Part shown: in pieces, positions 34,183 through 44,320 of the stretch
Position numbering within the stretch: position 1 is the stretch's first letter
Layout: each line of letters begins with the position of its first letter
DNA from: Rubrivivax albus
GTDB taxonomy: Bacteria; Pseudomonadota; Gammaproteobacteria; Burkholderiales; Burkholderiaceae_C
Assembly: GCF_004016515.1 (NCBI RefSeq)
Contig: NZ_SACT01000004.1
Span: 1 to 64,000 of the forward strand
Length of the DNA stretch: 64,000 nt
Direction: 5' to 3'
Program-made: the position numbers and the translations under genes
Notes under the pieces: generated by a model
What the model was told of the DNA's origin: nothing
Seen by the model: only the letters and a program-made list of their open reading frames with translations
The model's database searches: none

Positions 34183-35382
34183 ATGGCGCTTGAGGGCGGC
34201 CCGGCGATCGTCGACACGCTGTCCGCGTCGCCCACGCGCCGGCCGGACCGCGGCGCCAGTGCGTCCGGCTGGCTCCAGGTCTGGCGCGAGCGTTGGCGAG
34301 ACTGGCGCAACCGGATGGTGGCCGATCCCGCGTTCCAGCGCCGGGCGGCCGCCTTCGGCCCGACCCGGCGTTTCGTGCGCCGGGACGCGGCAGCGCTGTT
34401 CGACCTGATGGCGGGCTTCGTCTATTCGCAGGTGCTGCTGTCCTGCGTGCGGTTGCGCCTGTTCGAACGCCTGGCAGACGGGCCATGCCCGGTGCCGCGG
34501 CTGGTGCAGGCAACAGGGCTGGACGAGGATGCACTTCGCCGCCTGCTGGCCGCGGCCGTGGCGGTGCAGTTGCTGGACTGGCGCCAGGGCGACCGCGTCG
34601 CCCTGGGGCGGCTGGGGGCGCCGTTGCCGGCGCAGCCGGGGCTGCTGGCGATGGTTGAGCACCATGCCACGCTCTACGCCGACCTCGCCGACCCATTGGC
34701 CCTGCTGCGCCGCGACCGACCAGCAGCGATGGCGGCCTACTGGCCCTACGCCGACCATGGCGCCGCCACCGCGCAGTTGGCCGCGACCGACGTGGCGGCC
34801 TATTCCGAACTGATGACGGCATCCCAGGCCCTGGTCACGCAGGAGGTGCTGGCCGCCTACGACCTTCGGGCCCATCGGGTGCTGCTGGACGTCGGAGGGG
34901 GCGAAGGCGCTTTCCTGGTGGCCGCGGCGCAGACGGCGCCGCAGCTGTCGGTGCGGCTCTTCGACCTGCCAGCCGTGGCGCAGCGAGCCCAGGCGCGTTT
35001 CGACGCCGCCGGACTCCAGGGCCGCAGCCGCACCCACGGTGGCGACTTCTTCAACGACCCGTTGCCCACCGGGGCCGACGTGGTGTCGCTGGTCCGCGTG
35101 GCCTTCGACCACCCGGACCACCGGGTGCTGCAGCTGCTGCGCAACGTGCGCCGGGCACTGCCGCCGGGCGGGTGCCTGCTGCTGGCCGAGCCGATGGCCG
35201 GCGAGCGCGGCGCCGAAGCGATGGGGGACGCCTACTTCGGCCTCTACCTGCTGGCCATGGGGCGAGGGCGCCCGCGCACGGCCGATGAACTGTCGGCCTT
35301 GATGCGCGAGGCCGGGTTCACCGATGTGCGACGCGTGCGCACCCGGATGCCGCTGCAGACCGGCCTGCTCGTGGCGCGATGA
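34183..35382 (+). CDS. crtF: Hydroxyneurosporene/hydroxyspheroidene O-methyltransferase CrtF
   Basis: Protein of 399 residues with an N-terminal winged-helix dimerisation part (about 60-150, with LFERLADGPCPVPRLVQATGL split by short loops) and a SAM-dependent methyltransferase domain: LLDVGGGEGAFL (SAM motif I, about residue 230) and PPGGCLLLAEPMAG (about 325). CrtF methylates the 1-hydroxy group of acyclic carotenoids on the spheroidene pathway. BchU-type methyltransferases are related, but the setting between crtE and bchC supports CrtF. Confidence 0.9.
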   Translation: MALEGGPAIVDTLSASPTRRPDRGASASGWLQVWRERWRDWRNRMVADPAFQRRAAAFGPTRRFVRRDAAALFDLMAGFVYSQVLLSCVRLRLFERLADGPCPVPRLVQATGLDEDALRRLLAAAVAVQLLDWRQGDRVALGRLGAPLPAQPGLLAMVEHHATLYADLADPLALLRRDRPAAMAAYWPYADHGAATAQLAATDVAAYSELMTASQALVTQEVLAAYDLRAHRVLLDVGGGEGAFLVAAAQTAPQLSVRLFDLPAVAQRAQARFDAAGLQGRSRTHGGDFFNDPLPTGADVVSLVRVAFDHPDHRVLQLLRNVRRALPPGGCLLLAEPMAGERGAEAMGDAYFGLYLLAMGRGRPRTADELSALMREAGFTDVRRVRTRMPLQTGLLVAR

Positions 35383-35419
35383 CGCGCCCGGCGCGGCGCG
35401 CCGAGCCGGACGGGCACGA

Positions 35420-35459
35420 TGTAAGCATCACTTGACAGTCAGATACGTCAGCGTATCCT
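35420..35459 (+). promoter_or_regulatory. bchC promoter with PpsR box and extra palindrome
   Basis: TGT-N12-ACA at 35420-35437 is a perfect PpsR core whose right half is the -35 element TTGACA (35432-35437). TATCCT at 35454-35459 is a -10 element after a 16-base spacer. Between and over them lies the inverted repeat GATACG-TCAG-CGTATC (35442-35457), which may bind a second regulator. The predicted transcription start is near 35466. Confidence 0.7.
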
Positions 35460-35489
35460 GACAAACAGATGCCCCAAACCGATGCAGCC

Positions 35490-36467
35490 ATGACCACCTC
35501 TCCCGGCAGCGTTCGCACCGCCCGTGCGGTCGTCCTCGAGCGGCCGGAGTCGCTCAGCGTCCGGGAGTTGGCGCTCGATCCGGTCGGCGAGCACGACCTG
35601 GTGATCGACATCGACTACAGCGGCATCAGCACCGGCACCGAGAAGCTGCTGTGGAACGGCCGCATGCCGGTGTTCCCGGGCATGGGCTACCCGCTGGTGC
35701 CGGGCTACGAATCGGTCGGGCGCGTGGTGGACGCCGGCGGTGGGGCGCAGCACCTGATCGGGCAGCGCGTCTTCGTGCCCGGTGCACGCTGCTATGGCGA
35801 CGTGCGCGGTCTGTTCGGCGGTGCGTCGTCGCGCCTGGTGTCGGCCGAGTCACGCGTGGTCACGGTGGACGACGCCCTGGGCGAACGCGCCGTGCTGCTG
35901 GCCCTGGCCGCCACCGCCTACCACGCGGTGGCCGGCGGCGGTGAGCGCGCCGACATCGTGCCGCCGGACCTCATCGTCGGCCACGGCGTGCTGGGCCGCT
36001 TGCTGGCACGCATGACCGTGGTGGCGGGCTTCGCGCCGCCCACCGTGTGGGAGACCAACCCCGCGCGCCAGGGTGGCGCCACCGGCTACGCGGTGACCAC
36101 GCCCGACGACGACCCGCGCCGCGACTACCGCGCCATCTTCGACTGCAGCGGCGACAGCGCCATCCTCGACACGCTGGTGGCGCGCCTGGCGCCCGGTGGC
36201 GAGGTCGTGCTGGCCGGCTTCTACACCGAGCCGCTGCACTTCAATTTCGCGCCCGCCTTCATGCGCGAGGCGCGCATCCGCTGCGCCGCGGAATGGAAGC
36301 GCCCGGACCTGCTGGCCGTGCGCGAACTGGCCGAGAACGGCCGCCTGTCGCTCGATGGCCTGGTGACCCACCACGCCTCACCCGGCGACGCCGACGCCGC
36401 CTACCGCACCGCGTTCGGCGATGCCGACTGCCTGAAGATGGTGCTCGACTGGAGAACGCTGCAGTGA
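35490..36467 (+). CDS. bchC: Hydroxyethyl-bacteriochlorophyllide oxidase BchC
   Basis: Protein of 325 residues in the alcohol-dehydrogenase-like fold, with [13 protein letters not shown] near the N-terminus, PGYESVGRV near residue 75 and a Rossmann region ([15 protein letters not shown]) near 160. It oxidises the C3 hydroxyethyl group of chlorin/bacteriochlorin intermediates to acetyl. An in-frame ATG at 35469 would add seven residues but lies almost on the predicted transcription start, so 35490 is preferred. It overlaps bchX by four bases. Confidence 0.9.
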   Translation: MTTSPGSVRTARAVVLERPESLSVRELALDPVGEHDLVIDIDYSGISTGTEKLLWNGRMPVFPGMGYPLVPGYESVGRVVDAGGGAQHLIGQRVFVPGARCYGDVRGLFGGASSRLVSAESRVVTVDDALGERAVLLALAATAYHAVAGGGERADIVPPDLIVGHGVLGRLLARMTVVAGFAPPTVWETNPARQGGATGYAVTTPDDDPRRDYRAIFDCSGDSAILDTLVARLAPGGEVVLAGFYTEPLHFNFAPAFMREARIRCAAEWKRPDLLAVRELAENGRLSLDGLVTHHASPGDADAAYRTAFGDADCLKMVLDWRTLQ

Positions 36468-37462
36468 CACAAGCCACACCGGTCATCTTCATGCACCAGC
36501 GGCTGCGCGCCGAGGCCGCGGTCGAACCCGAGCCGCCGGTCACGTCGCCCGCGGCCAAGACCACGCAGATCATCGCCATCTACGGCAAGGGCGGCATCGG
36601 CAAGAGCTTCACGCTGGCCAACCTGAGCTACATGATGGCGCAGCAGGGCAAGAAGGTGCTGCTCATCGGCTGCGACCCGAAGAGCGACACCACCAGCCTG
36701 CTCTTCGGCGGCAAGGCCACGCCCACCATCATCGAGACCAGCAGCCGCAAGAAGCTGGCTGGCGAGCCGGTGGCCATCGGCGACGTGTGCTTCAAGCGCG
36801 ACGGCGTCTACGCGATGGAACTCGGTGGCCCCGAGGTCGGCCGCGGCTGCGGCGGCCGCGGGATCATCCACGGCTTCGAGACGCTGGAGAAGCTGGGCTT
36901 CCACGACTGGGGCTTCGACTACGTGCTGCTCGACTTCCTGGGCGACGTGGTCTGCGGCGGCTTCGGCCTGCCGATCGCCCGCGACATGTGCCAGAAGGTC
37001 ATCGTCGTCGCCAGCAACGACCTGCAGAGCCTCTACGTGGCCAACAACGTCTGCAGTGCGGTGGAGTACTTCCGCAAGCTCGGCGGCAACGTCGGCGTGG
37101 CCGGCATGGTCATCAACAAGGACGACGGCACCGGTGAGGCGCAGGCCTTCGCGGGCAGGGCGGGCATCCCGGTGCTGGCTGCCATCCCGGCGCACGAGGA
37201 CATCCGCCGCAAGAGCGCCAGCTACGAGATCATCGGCAAGCCCGATGGTGAATGGGGCCCGCTGTTCGCCGAACTGGCGCAGAACGTCGCCGAGGCGCCG
37301 CCGGTGCGGCCCAAGCCGCAGACGCAGGACGAACTGCTCGGCCTGTTCAGCGCCGAGGTCACCGGCCGCGACTTCAAGATGGAGCCGGCCACGGTGTTCG
37401 ACATGGTGGGCCGGCACGAGGCCATCCGCCCGTCGCTCGAAGTCGTCTACGACGACGCCTGA
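36464..37462 (+). CDS. bchX: Chlorophyllide reductase iron protein BchX
   Basis: Protein of 332 residues of the NifH/BchL family. Walker [11 protein letters not shown] (about residue 37), and two cysteines that bridge the [4Fe-4S] cluster between two monomers, in GRGCGGRGI and DVVCGGFG. It delivers electrons with ATP hydrolysis to BchYZ, which reduces ring B of chlorophyllide a. GTG start at 36464 overlaps the bchC stop. The N-terminal 30 residues before the nucleotide site are typical of BchX. Confidence 0.94.
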   Translation: MTQATPVIFMHQRLRAEAAVEPEPPVTSPAAKTTQIIAIYGKGGIGKSFTLANLSYMMAQQGKKVLLIGCDPKSDTTSLLFGGKATPTIIETSSRKKLAGEPVAIGDVCFKRDGVYAMELGGPEVGRGCGGRGIIHGFETLEKLGFHDWGFDYVLLDFLGDVVCGGFGLPIARDMCQKVIVVASNDLQSLYVANNVCSAVEYFRKLGGNVGVAGMVINKDDGTGEAQAFAGRAGIPVLAAIPAHEDIRRKSASYEIIGKPDGEWGPLFAELAQNVAEAPPVRPKPQTQDELLGLFSAEVTGRDFKMEPATVFDMVGRHEAIRPSLEVVYDDA

Positions 37463-37476
37463 GGCACGGCCATCGC

Positions 37477-38952
37477 ATGAGTTGCCACGCCGCATCCGAA
37501 CAGGCCACCGCCCGCGCACAGGGCGGCGACGAGACGCTTCAGGCCACGCTGCAGCGCTACGGCACCGACTACCCCACCGGCCCGCACGACCAGCCGCAGA
37601 GCATGTGCCCGGCCTTCGGTTCGCTGCGCGTGGGCCTGCGCATGCGGCGAACGGCCACCATCCTCAGCGGCTCGGCCTGCTGCGTCTACGGCCTGACCTT
37701 CACCAGCCACTTCTACGGGGCCCGCCGCAGCGTGGGTTACGTGCCCTTCAACAGCGAGACGCTGGTCACCGGCAAGCTGTTCGAGGACATCCGCGACGCC
37801 GTGCACGCCCAGGCCGACCCGGCCGCGCTGGACGCCATCGTCGTCATCAACCTGTGCGTGCCCACCGCCAGCGGCGTGCCGCTGCGCCTGCTGCCGAAGT
37901 CCATCGACGGCGTGCGCATCATCGGCATCGACGTGCCCGGCTTCGGTGTGCCCACGCATGCCGAGGCCAAGGACGTGCTGACCGGGGCCATGCTGGCCTA
38001 TGCGCGTGCCGAGGCCGAGGCCGGCCCGGTGACCGCACCGCGCGACGGCCGCAGCGAGCGGCCCACGGTGGCGCTGCTGGGCGAGATGTTCCCCGCCGAC
38101 CCGGTGGGCATCGGCATGATGCTCGAGTCCATGGGCCTGGCTGCCGGGCCGGTGGTGCCCACGCGCGAGTGGCGCGAGTTGTATGCGGCGCTGGACAGCG
38201 TGGCCGCCGCCGCCATCCACCCCTTCTACACCGCCAGCGTGCGCGAGTTCCAGGCTGCCGGCCGGCCGGTGCTGGCCTCGGCCCCCGTGGGGCTGGAAGG
38301 CACCGAGGCCTGGCTGCAGGCCGTGGGCGAGGCCTGCGGCGTGCCGGCGGCACGCATCGGCGCGGCCAAGGACCAGTGGCTGCCGGCCATCCGCGGTGCG
38401 CTGGCGCGCATGCCGGTCAAGGGCCGCATCACCGTCAGCGGCTACGAGGGCTCCGAACTGCTGGTGGCGCGGCTGCTGATCGAAAGCGGGGCCGACGTGC
38501 CCTACGTGGGCACCGCCTGCCCGCGCACCCCCTGGTCGGCGCCCGACCTCGAATGGCTGCAGGCGCGCGGTGTGCAGGTGCAGTTCCGCGCCTCGCTGGA
38601 ACAGGACCTGGCCGCGGTGAAGGCGCTGCAGCCGGATCTGGCCATCGGCACCACGCCGGTGGTGCAGGCCGCCAAGCAGATGCGCATCTCGGCGCTGTAC
38701 TTCACCAACCTGATCTCCGCGCGGCCGCTGATGGGGCCGGCGGGTGCCGGGTCGCTGGCGCAGGTGGTCAATGCCGCCATGGCCAACAAGGCCCGCTTCG
38801 ACGCCATGGCCGACTTCTTCGGCGACACCGGCCAGGGCGACCGTGCCGGTGTCTGGGCCGAGATGCCGATGGAGCGCCCCGAGTTCCGCGCCGAGACGCG
38901 GCGGCAGGTGATCAAGCTGCACAAGCGGCTTCAGGCGGAGCGCATGGTATGA
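37477..38952 (+). CDS. bchY: Chlorophyllide reductase subunit BchY
   Basis: Protein of 491 residues related to NifD/BchN. Cluster-ligand cysteines are expected in [18 protein letters not shown] and [11 protein letters not shown], with further conserved [13 protein letters not shown] and [12 protein letters not shown]. With BchZ it holds the catalytic [4Fe-4S] centre of chlorophyllide a oxidoreductase. It begins 14 bases after bchX. It is followed by a 70-base gap carrying a palindromic repeat before bchZ. Confidence 0.94.
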   Translation: MSCHAASEQATARAQGGDETLQATLQRYGTDYPTGPHDQPQSMCPAFGSLRVGLRMRRTATILSGSACCVYGLTFTSHFYGARRSVGYVPFNSETLVTGKLFEDIRDAVHAQADPAALDAIVVINLCVPTASGVPLRLLPKSIDGVRIIGIDVPGFGVPTHAEAKDVLTGAMLAYARAEAEAGPVTAPRDGRSERPTVALLGEMFPADPVGIGMMLESMGLAAGPVVPTREWRELYAALDSVAAAAIHPFYTASVREFQAAGRPVLASAPVGLEGTEAWLQAVGEACGVPAARIGAAKDQWLPAIRGALARMPVKGRITVSGYEGSELLVARLLIESGADVPYVGTACPRTPWSAPDLEWLQARGVQVQFRASLEQDLAAVKALQPDLAIGTTPVVQAAKQMRISALYFTNLISARPLMGPAGAGSLAQVVNAAMANKARFDAMADFFGDTGQGDRAGVWAEMPMERPEFRAETRRQVIKLHKRLQAERMV

Positions 38953-38970
38953 GCGCCGCACGCCCGTTCC

Positions 38971-39018
38971 GAAGGCGCTCGAGCCCCCTTGGGGGGCCGG
39001 CCCGCAGGGCCTGGGGGG
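38971..39018. repeat. GC-palindromic intergenic repeat, copy 2
   Basis: Between bchY and bchZ, AGCCCCCTTGGGGGGC at 38982-38997 is the exact inverse of the core in the soeB-soeC gap. A second G-run arm follows within 20 bases (GGCCGGCCCGCAGGGCC, 38995-39011). In an mRNA this would form a strong hairpin just upstream of the bchZ start. Confidence 0.55.
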
Positions 39019-39022
39019 TTGC

Positions 39023-40498
39023 ATGAGCTTCGTCCTCGACCACGACCGTGCCGGCGGCTACTGGGGCGCCGTCTACGTGTTCACCGCCATCAAGGGCCTG
39101 CAGGTCGTGATCGATGGCCCGGTGGGCTGCGAGAACCTGCCGGTGACCAGCGTGCTGCACTACACCGACGCGCTGCCGCCGCACGAGCTGCCCATCGTCG
39201 TCACCGGCCTGGCCGAGGAGCAGCTGGGCCGCGACGGCACCGAGGGCGCGATGAAGCGCGCACACGCGGCCCTGGACCCGGACCTGCCCAGCGTCGTCGT
39301 CACCGGCTCCATCGCCGAGATGATCGGCGGTGGCGTCACGCCCGAGGGCACGACGATCCAGCGCTTCCTGCCGCGCACCATCGACGAGGACCAGTGGCAG
39401 TGCGCCAACCGCGCCATGCTGTGGCTGTGGCAGGAACACGGCCTGCGCCACGTGCCGCCGCGCCCGACGCCGGCCGAGCGTGCGCCGGGCGTCAAGCCGC
39501 GCGTGAACCTCATCGGCCCGAGCTACGGCGTGTTCAACAGCCCGAGTGACGTGGCCGAGATCCGGCGCCTGGTCGAAGGCCTCGGCGCCGAGGTGAACAT
39601 GGTGTTCCCGCTCGGCAGCCACCTGGCCGACGTGCAGAAACTGGCCGACGCGGACGCCAACATCTGCCTGTACCGCGAGTTCGGCAGCGCGCTGTGCGAG
39701 GCGCTGGAGCGGCCCTGGCTGCAGGCCCCCATCGGCCTGCACAGCACCACCAAGTTCCTGCGCAGCCTGGGCGAACTGCTGGGGCTCGACGCGGAGCCCT
39801 TCATCGAGCGCGAGAAGCACACCACCATCAAGCCGCTGTGGGACCTCTGGCGCTCGGTGACGCAGGACTTCTTCGCCACCGCCAGCTTTGCCGTCGTCGC
39901 CGGCGAGACCTACGCGCGCGGCCTGCGCCACTTCCTGGAAGACGAACTCGGCCTGCCCTGCCAGTTCGCCGTGTCGCGCCAGCCCGGCGCCAAGACCGAC
40001 AACGCCGCGGTGCGCCGCATGGTGCGCGAGAAGCCGCCGCTGGTGATGTTCGGCAGCATCAACGAGCGCATGTACCTGGCCGAGGCGGGCAGCCGTGGGC
40101 CGATGCGCCCGGCCTTCATCCCGGCCAGTTTTCCCGGCGCCATCATCCGCCGCCACACCGGCACGCCCTTCATGGGCTACGCCGGCGCCACCTACGTGGT
40201 GCAGGAGCTGTGCAACGGCCTGTTCGACGCGCTGTTCCACATCCTGCCGCTGGGCACCGAGATGGATGCCGTGGCGCCGACGCCGGCCCGCCGCATCGCG
40301 GAACTGCCCTGGGACGCCGACGCGCGCGCCCGGCTCGACGCCGTCGTCGAGTCGCAGCCGGTGCTGGTGCGCATTTCGGCGGCCAAGCGGCTGCGCGACC
40401 AGGCCGAGGCGCAGGCGCGCACGGCCGGTGAGTCGCGCGTGACCGCTGCCCGTGTCGACGCCGCCTGCGACCTGACGGTCGCGGAGGTGCCGGCGTGA
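39023..40498 (+). CDS. bchZ: Chlorophyllide reductase subunit BchZ
   Basis: Protein of 491 residues of the NifK/BchB type. Conserved segments are [15 protein letters not shown] at the N-terminus, [17 protein letters not shown] with the cluster cysteine (about residue 35), [11 protein letters not shown], and [13 protein letters not shown] (about 170). It forms the heterotetramer with BchY that reduces chlorophyllide a. The ATG directly follows the palindromic repeat. The puf promoter may lie inside this gene, as in other purple bacteria; I could not locate it. The following 99 bases before pufB hold only a GC-rich hairpin. Confidence 0.94.
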   Translation: MSFVLDHDRAGGYWGAVYVFTAIKGLQVVIDGPVGCENLPVTSVLHYTDALPPHELPIVVTGLAEEQLGRDGTEGAMKRAHAALDPDLPSVVVTGSIAEMIGGGVTPEGTTIQRFLPRTIDEDQWQCANRAMLWLWQEHGLRHVPPRPTPAERAPGVKPRVNLIGPSYGVFNSPSDVAEIRRLVEGLGAEVNMVFPLGSHLADVQKLADADANICLYREFGSALCEALERPWLQAPIGLHSTTKFLRSLGELLGLDAEPFIEREKHTTIKPLWDLWRSVTQDFFATASFAVVAGETYARGLRHFLEDELGLPCQFAVSRQPGAKTDNAAVRRMVREKPPLVMFGSINERMYLAEAGSRGPMRPAFIPASFPGAIIRRHTGTPFMGYAGATYVVQELCNGLFDALFHILPLGTEMDAVAPTPARRIAELPWDADARARLDAVVESQPVLVRISAAKRLRDQAEAQARTAGESRVTAARVDAACDLTVAEVPA

Positions 40499-40597
40499 GC
40501 GGGCCGCACATGACGTCGTGGCGTGCCGCCACGGCTGCCCCCGCCGCGCGGGCTTCGCGCGCGGCTGGCCGCAAGGCCAAGCTGAAGGAGTTGTCCT

Positions 40598-40744
40598 ATG
40601 GCTGAAAGAAAGGGCTCGATCTCGGGCCTCTCGGATGACGAGGCCCAGGAGTTCCACAAGTTCTACATCCAGGGCTTCGTGGGCTTCACGGCCATCGCCG
40701 TCGTGGCCCACATCCTGGTCTGGGCCTGGCGCCCATGGCTGTGA
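40598..40744 (+). CDS. pufB: Light-harvesting 1 beta subunit PufB
   Basis: Protein of 48 residues. Antenna beta-type features: an acidic N-terminus (SDDEAQEFH), His20, the membrane helix with bacteriochlorophyll-ligand His38 in [10 protein letters not shown], and the RPWL end. AAGGAG at 40585-40590 is an excellent ribosome site seven bases before the ATG. It pairs with PufA to form the ring around the reaction centre. Unusually, pufA does not follow directly; another gene lies between. Confidence 0.95.
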   Translation: MAERKGSISGLSDDEAQEFHKFYIQGFVGFTAIAVVAHILVWAWRPWL

Positions 40745-40786
40745 GCACCTGACCTGCTGAATCGACCACACCGAGGAGGGCTGACC

Positions 40787-41005
40787 ATGGCCTCGACCCG
40801 AGCCGCACCGGTGCACGCGCCCAAGGGCGTGCGTGCCGACCTGCCGATCTACCTGCTGAGCTTCGTCGTGTTCCTGCTGATCGCCTTCGCCGGCGCGTTG
40901 CTGGGGCAACCGTGGCGCAGCTGGCTGCCCGGCGCCGAAGGCGTGAAGTCCCTGTTCGGCGGCGTCAATGCAGCGGTCTACACGTTCATGTCCAACATTC
41001 AATAG
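40787..41005 (+). CDS. Novel 72-residue membrane protein between pufB and pufA
   Basis: A complete gene with GAGGAGG at 40773-40779, seven bases before the ATG, and a stop that overlaps the pufA ribosome site. The protein has a 20-residue polar N-terminus with VRADLPIY at the membrane edge, one membrane helix (about 20-41), and an amphipathic C-terminal stretch (SLFGGVNAAVYTFMSN). There is no histidine in the helix, so it cannot bind bacteriochlorophyll as alpha or beta subunits do. Length, single helix and the RA[D/E]-x-x-IY pattern recall PufQ, which in Rhodobacter lies upstream of pufB; a PufX-like or other extra LH1 subunit is also possible. Homology is not proven. Confidence 0.85.
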   Translation: MASTRAAPVHAPKGVRADLPIYLLSFVVFLLIAFAGALLGQPWRSWLPGAEGVKSLFGGVNAAVYTFMSNIQ

Positions 41006-41017
41006 GAGCTGGGAACC

Positions 41018-41221
41018 ATGTGGAGAATCTGGCGTTTGTTCGATCCCCTGCGCACGATGGTGGCGCAGGCGGTGTTCCTGTTCGGCATTGCGGTGATGAT
41101 CCATCTCATCCTGCTGAGCACGAACAAGTTCAACTGGCTCGATGGCCCGAAGAAGGCCACCGTGGCATCGGCCCAGTCGCCGACGCCCACGGCGGTCGCT
41201 TCGCTGACCACGGGCAAGTAG
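41018..41221 (+). CDS. pufA: Light-harvesting 1 alpha subunit PufA
   Basis: Protein of 67 residues. WRIWRLFDP at the N-terminus, the membrane helix with ligand His in VMIHLILLS, and the FNWLDG motif after it are standard LH1 alpha features. The Ala/Thr/Ser-rich tail (about 48-67) is longer than in Rhodobacter and resembles Rubrivivax-type antennae. AGGAG at 41004-41008 overlaps the preceding stop codon, so its translation may depend on the upstream small gene. Confidence 0.95.
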   Translation: MWRIWRLFDPLRTMVAQAVFLFGIAVMIHLILLSTNKFNWLDGPKKATVASAQSPTPTAVASLTTGK

Positions 41222-41293
41222 CGCCTCACCGCGCCCTGGGCGGCAGTGGGTGTTCCGGGCTTCGGCCTGGCACCCCTGCAGCCGCCCCGGCCA

Positions 41294-41318
41294 GCGCCTG
41301 GAGGCCCTGCCTCCGCGC
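41294..41318 (+). promoter_or_regulatory. Intercistronic RNA hairpin between pufA and pufL
   Basis: In the 142-base pufA-pufL gap, GGAGGC (41300-41305) and GCCTCC (41309-41314) form a 6-bp stem with a 3-base loop, flanked by GCGC on both sides that can extend it. In purple bacteria a hairpin here protects pufBA mRNA from decay so that antenna exceeds reaction centre. The same role is inferred for this one. Confidence 0.5.
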
Positions 41319-41363
41319 GCCGGCCCCCGACAAGAAATGGCCTGAGGCCGCAGGAGCATTGCC

Positions 41364-42206
41364 ATGGCGATGTTGAGTTTCGAACGCAAGTACCGCGTGC
41401 GCGGCGGGACCCTGATCGGCGGGGACCTGTTCGACTTCTGGATGGGGCCGTTCTACGTCGGCTTCTTCGGCATCACGACGGCGTTCTTCGCCTTCGTCGG
41501 CATCGCACTGATCCTGTGGGGCGCGGCCAACGGGCCGACCTGGAACCTCTGGCAGATCAGCATCGCGCCGCCCGACCTGTCGTACGGCCTGGGCCTGGCA
41601 CCGCTGCTCGAAGGCGGGCTGTGGCAGCTGATCACGGTCTGCGCCCTCGGGGCCTTCGTGTCCTGGGCGCTGCGCGAGGTGGAGATCTGCCGCAAGCTGG
41701 GCATGGGCTATCACGTGCCGGTGGCCTTCGGCTTCGCGATCTTCGCCTACTTCACGCTGGTGGTGATCCGCCCGGTGCTGATGGGCGCCTGGGGCCACGG
41801 CTTCCCGTACGGCATCTACAGCCACCTGGACTGGGTCAGCAACGTCGGCTACCAGTACCTGCACTTCCACTACAACCCGGCGCACATGCTGGCGATCAGC
41901 TTCTTCTTCACGACGGCGCTGGCGCTGTCGATGCACGGGGGCCTGATCCTGTCGATGACCAACCCGGCCAAGGGCGAGACGGTCAAGACGCCGGACCACG
42001 AGAACACCTTCTTCCGTGACGCCGTCGGCTACTCGATCGGCTCGCTGGGCATCCACCGCCTGGGCCTGTACCTGGCGCTGGCGGCCGTCTTCTTCAGCGC
42101 CGTGTGCATCGTCATCAGCGGCCCGTTCTGGACCCGCGGCTGGCCCGAGTGGTGGAGCTGGTGGCTGAACATGCCCATCTGGTCGCAGTGGCCCCTGGGT
42201 CGCTGA
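41364..42206 (+). CDS. pufL: Photosynthetic reaction centre L subunit
   Basis: Protein of 280 residues with five membrane helices. [12 protein letters not shown] at the N-terminus, special-pair and accessory chlorophyll histidines in the YSHLDW and FHYNPAHM segments, and iron/quinone ligand histidines in LSMHGGL and GIHRLG are all present. It binds cofactors for charge separation in the inner membrane. AGGAG precedes the ATG. Confidence 0.97.
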   Translation: MAMLSFERKYRVRGGTLIGGDLFDFWMGPFYVGFFGITTAFFAFVGIALILWGAANGPTWNLWQISIAPPDLSYGLGLAPLLEGGLWQLITVCALGAFVSWALREVEICRKLGMGYHVPVAFGFAIFAYFTLVVIRPVLMGAWGHGFPYGIYSHLDWVSNVGYQYLHFHYNPAHMLAISFFFTTALALSMHGGLILSMTNPAKGETVKTPDHENTFFRDAVGYSIGSLGIHRLGLYLALAAVFFSAVCIVISGPFWTRGWPEWWSWWLNMPIWSQWPLGR

Positions 42207-42230
42207 CCGTCGGTGCAGCAGGAGACCGAG

Positions 42231-43217
42231 ATGTTCAAAGACTTCGACTACCAGAACCTCTTCACCGCGGTGCAGCCGCACGGCCCTTCGCACATGGGCG
42301 TGCCGCTGCCGCCGAAGAACTCGCCGCGCAGCGGCAAGCCCGTGCACTGGCACCTGGCCGGGTGGCTGGGGGATGCGCAGATCGGGCCCATCTACCTCGG
42401 GCCGCTGGGCATCGCGTCGCTGTTCTTCGGCATCCTGTCGTTCAACATCATCGGCTTCAACATGCTGGCGCAGGTGAACTGGAACCCGGTGGAGTTCATC
42501 CGCCAGCTGTTCTGGCTGTCGCTGGACCCGCCGGGGCCGCAGTATGGGCTGTCGCTGCCACCGCTGAACGATGGTGGCTGGTGGCTGATGGCCGGCGGCT
42601 TCCTGACCACGTCCATCCTTCTGTGGTGGGCCCGCATGTACACCCGGGCCCGCGCCCTGGGGCTGGGCACGCACGTGGCCTGGGCCTTCGCGGCGGCGAT
42701 CTGGCTGTTCCTGGTGCTGGGCTTCATCCGCCCGGTGCTGATGGGCAGCTGGGCCGAGGCCGTGCCCTTCGGCATCTTCCCCCACCTGGACTGGACGGCG
42801 GCCTTCTCGCTGCGCTACGGCAACCTCTTCTACAACCCGTTCCACGCGCTGTCGATCGCCTTCCTGTATGGCTCGGCCCTGCTGTTCGCGATGCACGGCG
42901 CCACCATCCTGGCCACCACCCGCTACGGCGCCGAGCGCGAGATCGAGCAGACGGTGGACCGCGGCACCGGCATGGAACGCGGCGCGCTGTTCTGGCGCTG
43001 GACGATGGGCTTCAACGCCACCGCCGAATCGATCCATCGCTGGGCCTGGTGGTTCGCGGTGCTGTGCCCGCTGACCGGCGGCATCGGCATCCTGCTGTCG
43101 GGCACGGTGGTCGACAACTGGTACCTGTGGTCGGTGCAGCACGGTGTGGTGCCGCCGCAGCCGCAGGTCTTCCCGGGGGTGATGGACCCGGCGCTGACGC
43201 AAGGGGTCAAGCCATGA
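42231..43217 (+). CDS. pufM: Photosynthetic reaction centre M subunit
   Basis: Protein of 328 residues with five membrane helices. Chlorophyll ligand histidines in FPHLDW and FYNPFHALS, non-heme iron ligands in FAMHGATIL, the REIEQ glutamate region and ESIHRW are conserved. The C-terminal extension after residue 305 (PPQPQVFPG) is typical of centres that carry a bound tetraheme cytochrome. GGAGA precedes ATG 42231; an in-frame ATG at 42213 is less likely. Confidence 0.97.
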   Translation: MFKDFDYQNLFTAVQPHGPSHMGVPLPPKNSPRSGKPVHWHLAGWLGDAQIGPIYLGPLGIASLFFGILSFNIIGFNMLAQVNWNPVEFIRQLFWLSLDPPGPQYGLSLPPLNDGGWWLMAGGFLTTSILLWWARMYTRARALGLGTHVAWAFAAAIWLFLVLGFIRPVLMGSWAEAVPFGIFPHLDWTAAFSLRYGNLFYNPFHALSIAFLYGSALLFAMHGATILATTRYGAEREIEQTVDRGTGMERGALFWRWTMGFNATAESIHRWAWWFAVLCPLTGGIGILLSGTVVDNWYLWSVQHGVVPPQPQVFPGVMDPALTQGVKP

Positions 43218-44281
43218 GACGCGTGTTCACCGCCTTCGCAGCGCTGCTCGGTGCTGCCGTGCTGGCCGGTTGCGAGCGCCCACCGCCGGTGAGCGTGCAG
43301 CATGGCTACCGCGGCACCGGCATGGTCCAGGTCTACAACCCGCGCGCGCTGGAACAGCAGGTGCCGCTGAACCAGCCGCCGGCGGCCACACCTGCGCTGC
43401 CGGCGGCCGGGCCGGCCGCGAAGACGATCTACCAGAACGTCCAGGTGCTGGGCGACGTGGACATCGGCAACTTCACGCGGCTGATGACGTCGATGACGCA
43501 GTGGATCGCGCCCAACGAGGGCTGCGCCTACTGCCACAACCTGGAGAACCTGGCCGACGACGGCAAGTACACCAAGGTGGTGGCGCGCGCCATGCTGCGC
43601 ATGACGCAGCAGATCAACGCCGACTGGAAGCCGCACGTCGCCGAGACCGGCGTGACCTGCTGGACGTGCCACCGCGGCCAGCACGTCCCGCAGCAGGTGT
43701 GGTTCACCACGCCGCCGCAGGACAAGCGTGCCGACTTCATCGGCAACCGCAACGGGCAGAACCTGGCCGATGCCGACGTGGGGCTGTCGTCGCTGCCGGG
43801 CGACCCGTTCGCGATGTACCTCTCGGCCCAGCCGAAGAAGATCGCCGTCGGTGCGCCGACGGCTCTGCCCACCGGCCACGTGGCGTCGATCCAGGCGACC
43901 GAGGACACCTATGCACTGATGATGCATATGTCCGGCGCCCTGGGTGTCAACTGCACCTACTGCCACAGCACGCGCAACTTCGCGGTCTGGAGCGAAAGCA
44001 CCACGCAGCGCGTCACTGCGTGGCACGGCCTGCGCATGGTGGCCGACCTCAACGTGAACCACCTGGTGCCGCTGACCGACGTGTTCCCGGCCGAGCGCAA
44101 GGGCCCGCTGGGCGACGTGGCCAAGCTGTCGTGCGCCACCTGCCACCAGGGCGCCTACAAGCCGGTCTATGGCGCGCCGATGGCCAAGGACTTCCCCGAG
44201 CTCCAGCGCGTGGCGCCGCCAGCCGAGGCGGCGTCTGCGGCGATGAACACCGCCGAGCCGCTGCGGTTGTCGCAACGCTGA
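43214..44281 (+). CDS. pufC: Reaction centre tetraheme cytochrome c subunit
   Basis: Protein of 355 residues with a lipoprotein signal (VLAGC, Cys near residue 19) and four heme-binding motifs: CAYCH, CWTCH, CTYCH and CATCH. Axial methionines are available in MTSMTQW, RAMLRM and LMMHM. It re-reduces the photo-oxidised special pair from soluble carriers at the periplasmic side. It overlaps pufM by four bases. Confidence 0.96.
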   Translation: MRRVFTAFAALLGAAVLAGCERPPPVSVQHGYRGTGMVQVYNPRALEQQVPLNQPPAATPALPAAGPAAKTIYQNVQVLGDVDIGNFTRLMTSMTQWIAPNEGCAYCHNLENLADDGKYTKVVARAMLRMTQQINADWKPHVAETGVTCWTCHRGQHVPQQVWFTTPPQDKRADFIGNRNGQNLADADVGLSSLPGDPFAMYLSAQPKKIAVGAPTALPTGHVASIQATEDTYALMMHMSGALGVNCTYCHSTRNFAVWSESTTQRVTAWHGLRMVADLNVNHLVPLTDVFPAERKGPLGDVAKLSCATCHQGAYKPVYGAPMAKDFPELQRVAPPAEAASAAMNTAEPLRLSQR

Positions 44282-44320
44282 ACTGGCGCGGCGCCACCAC
44301 GAGGACCAGGGCGAACGGGG

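Noticed and set aside
40518-40760. An 80-codon open frame over pufB
   Set aside because: The same bases encode PufB in another frame, with His20, His38 and a perfect ribosome site.
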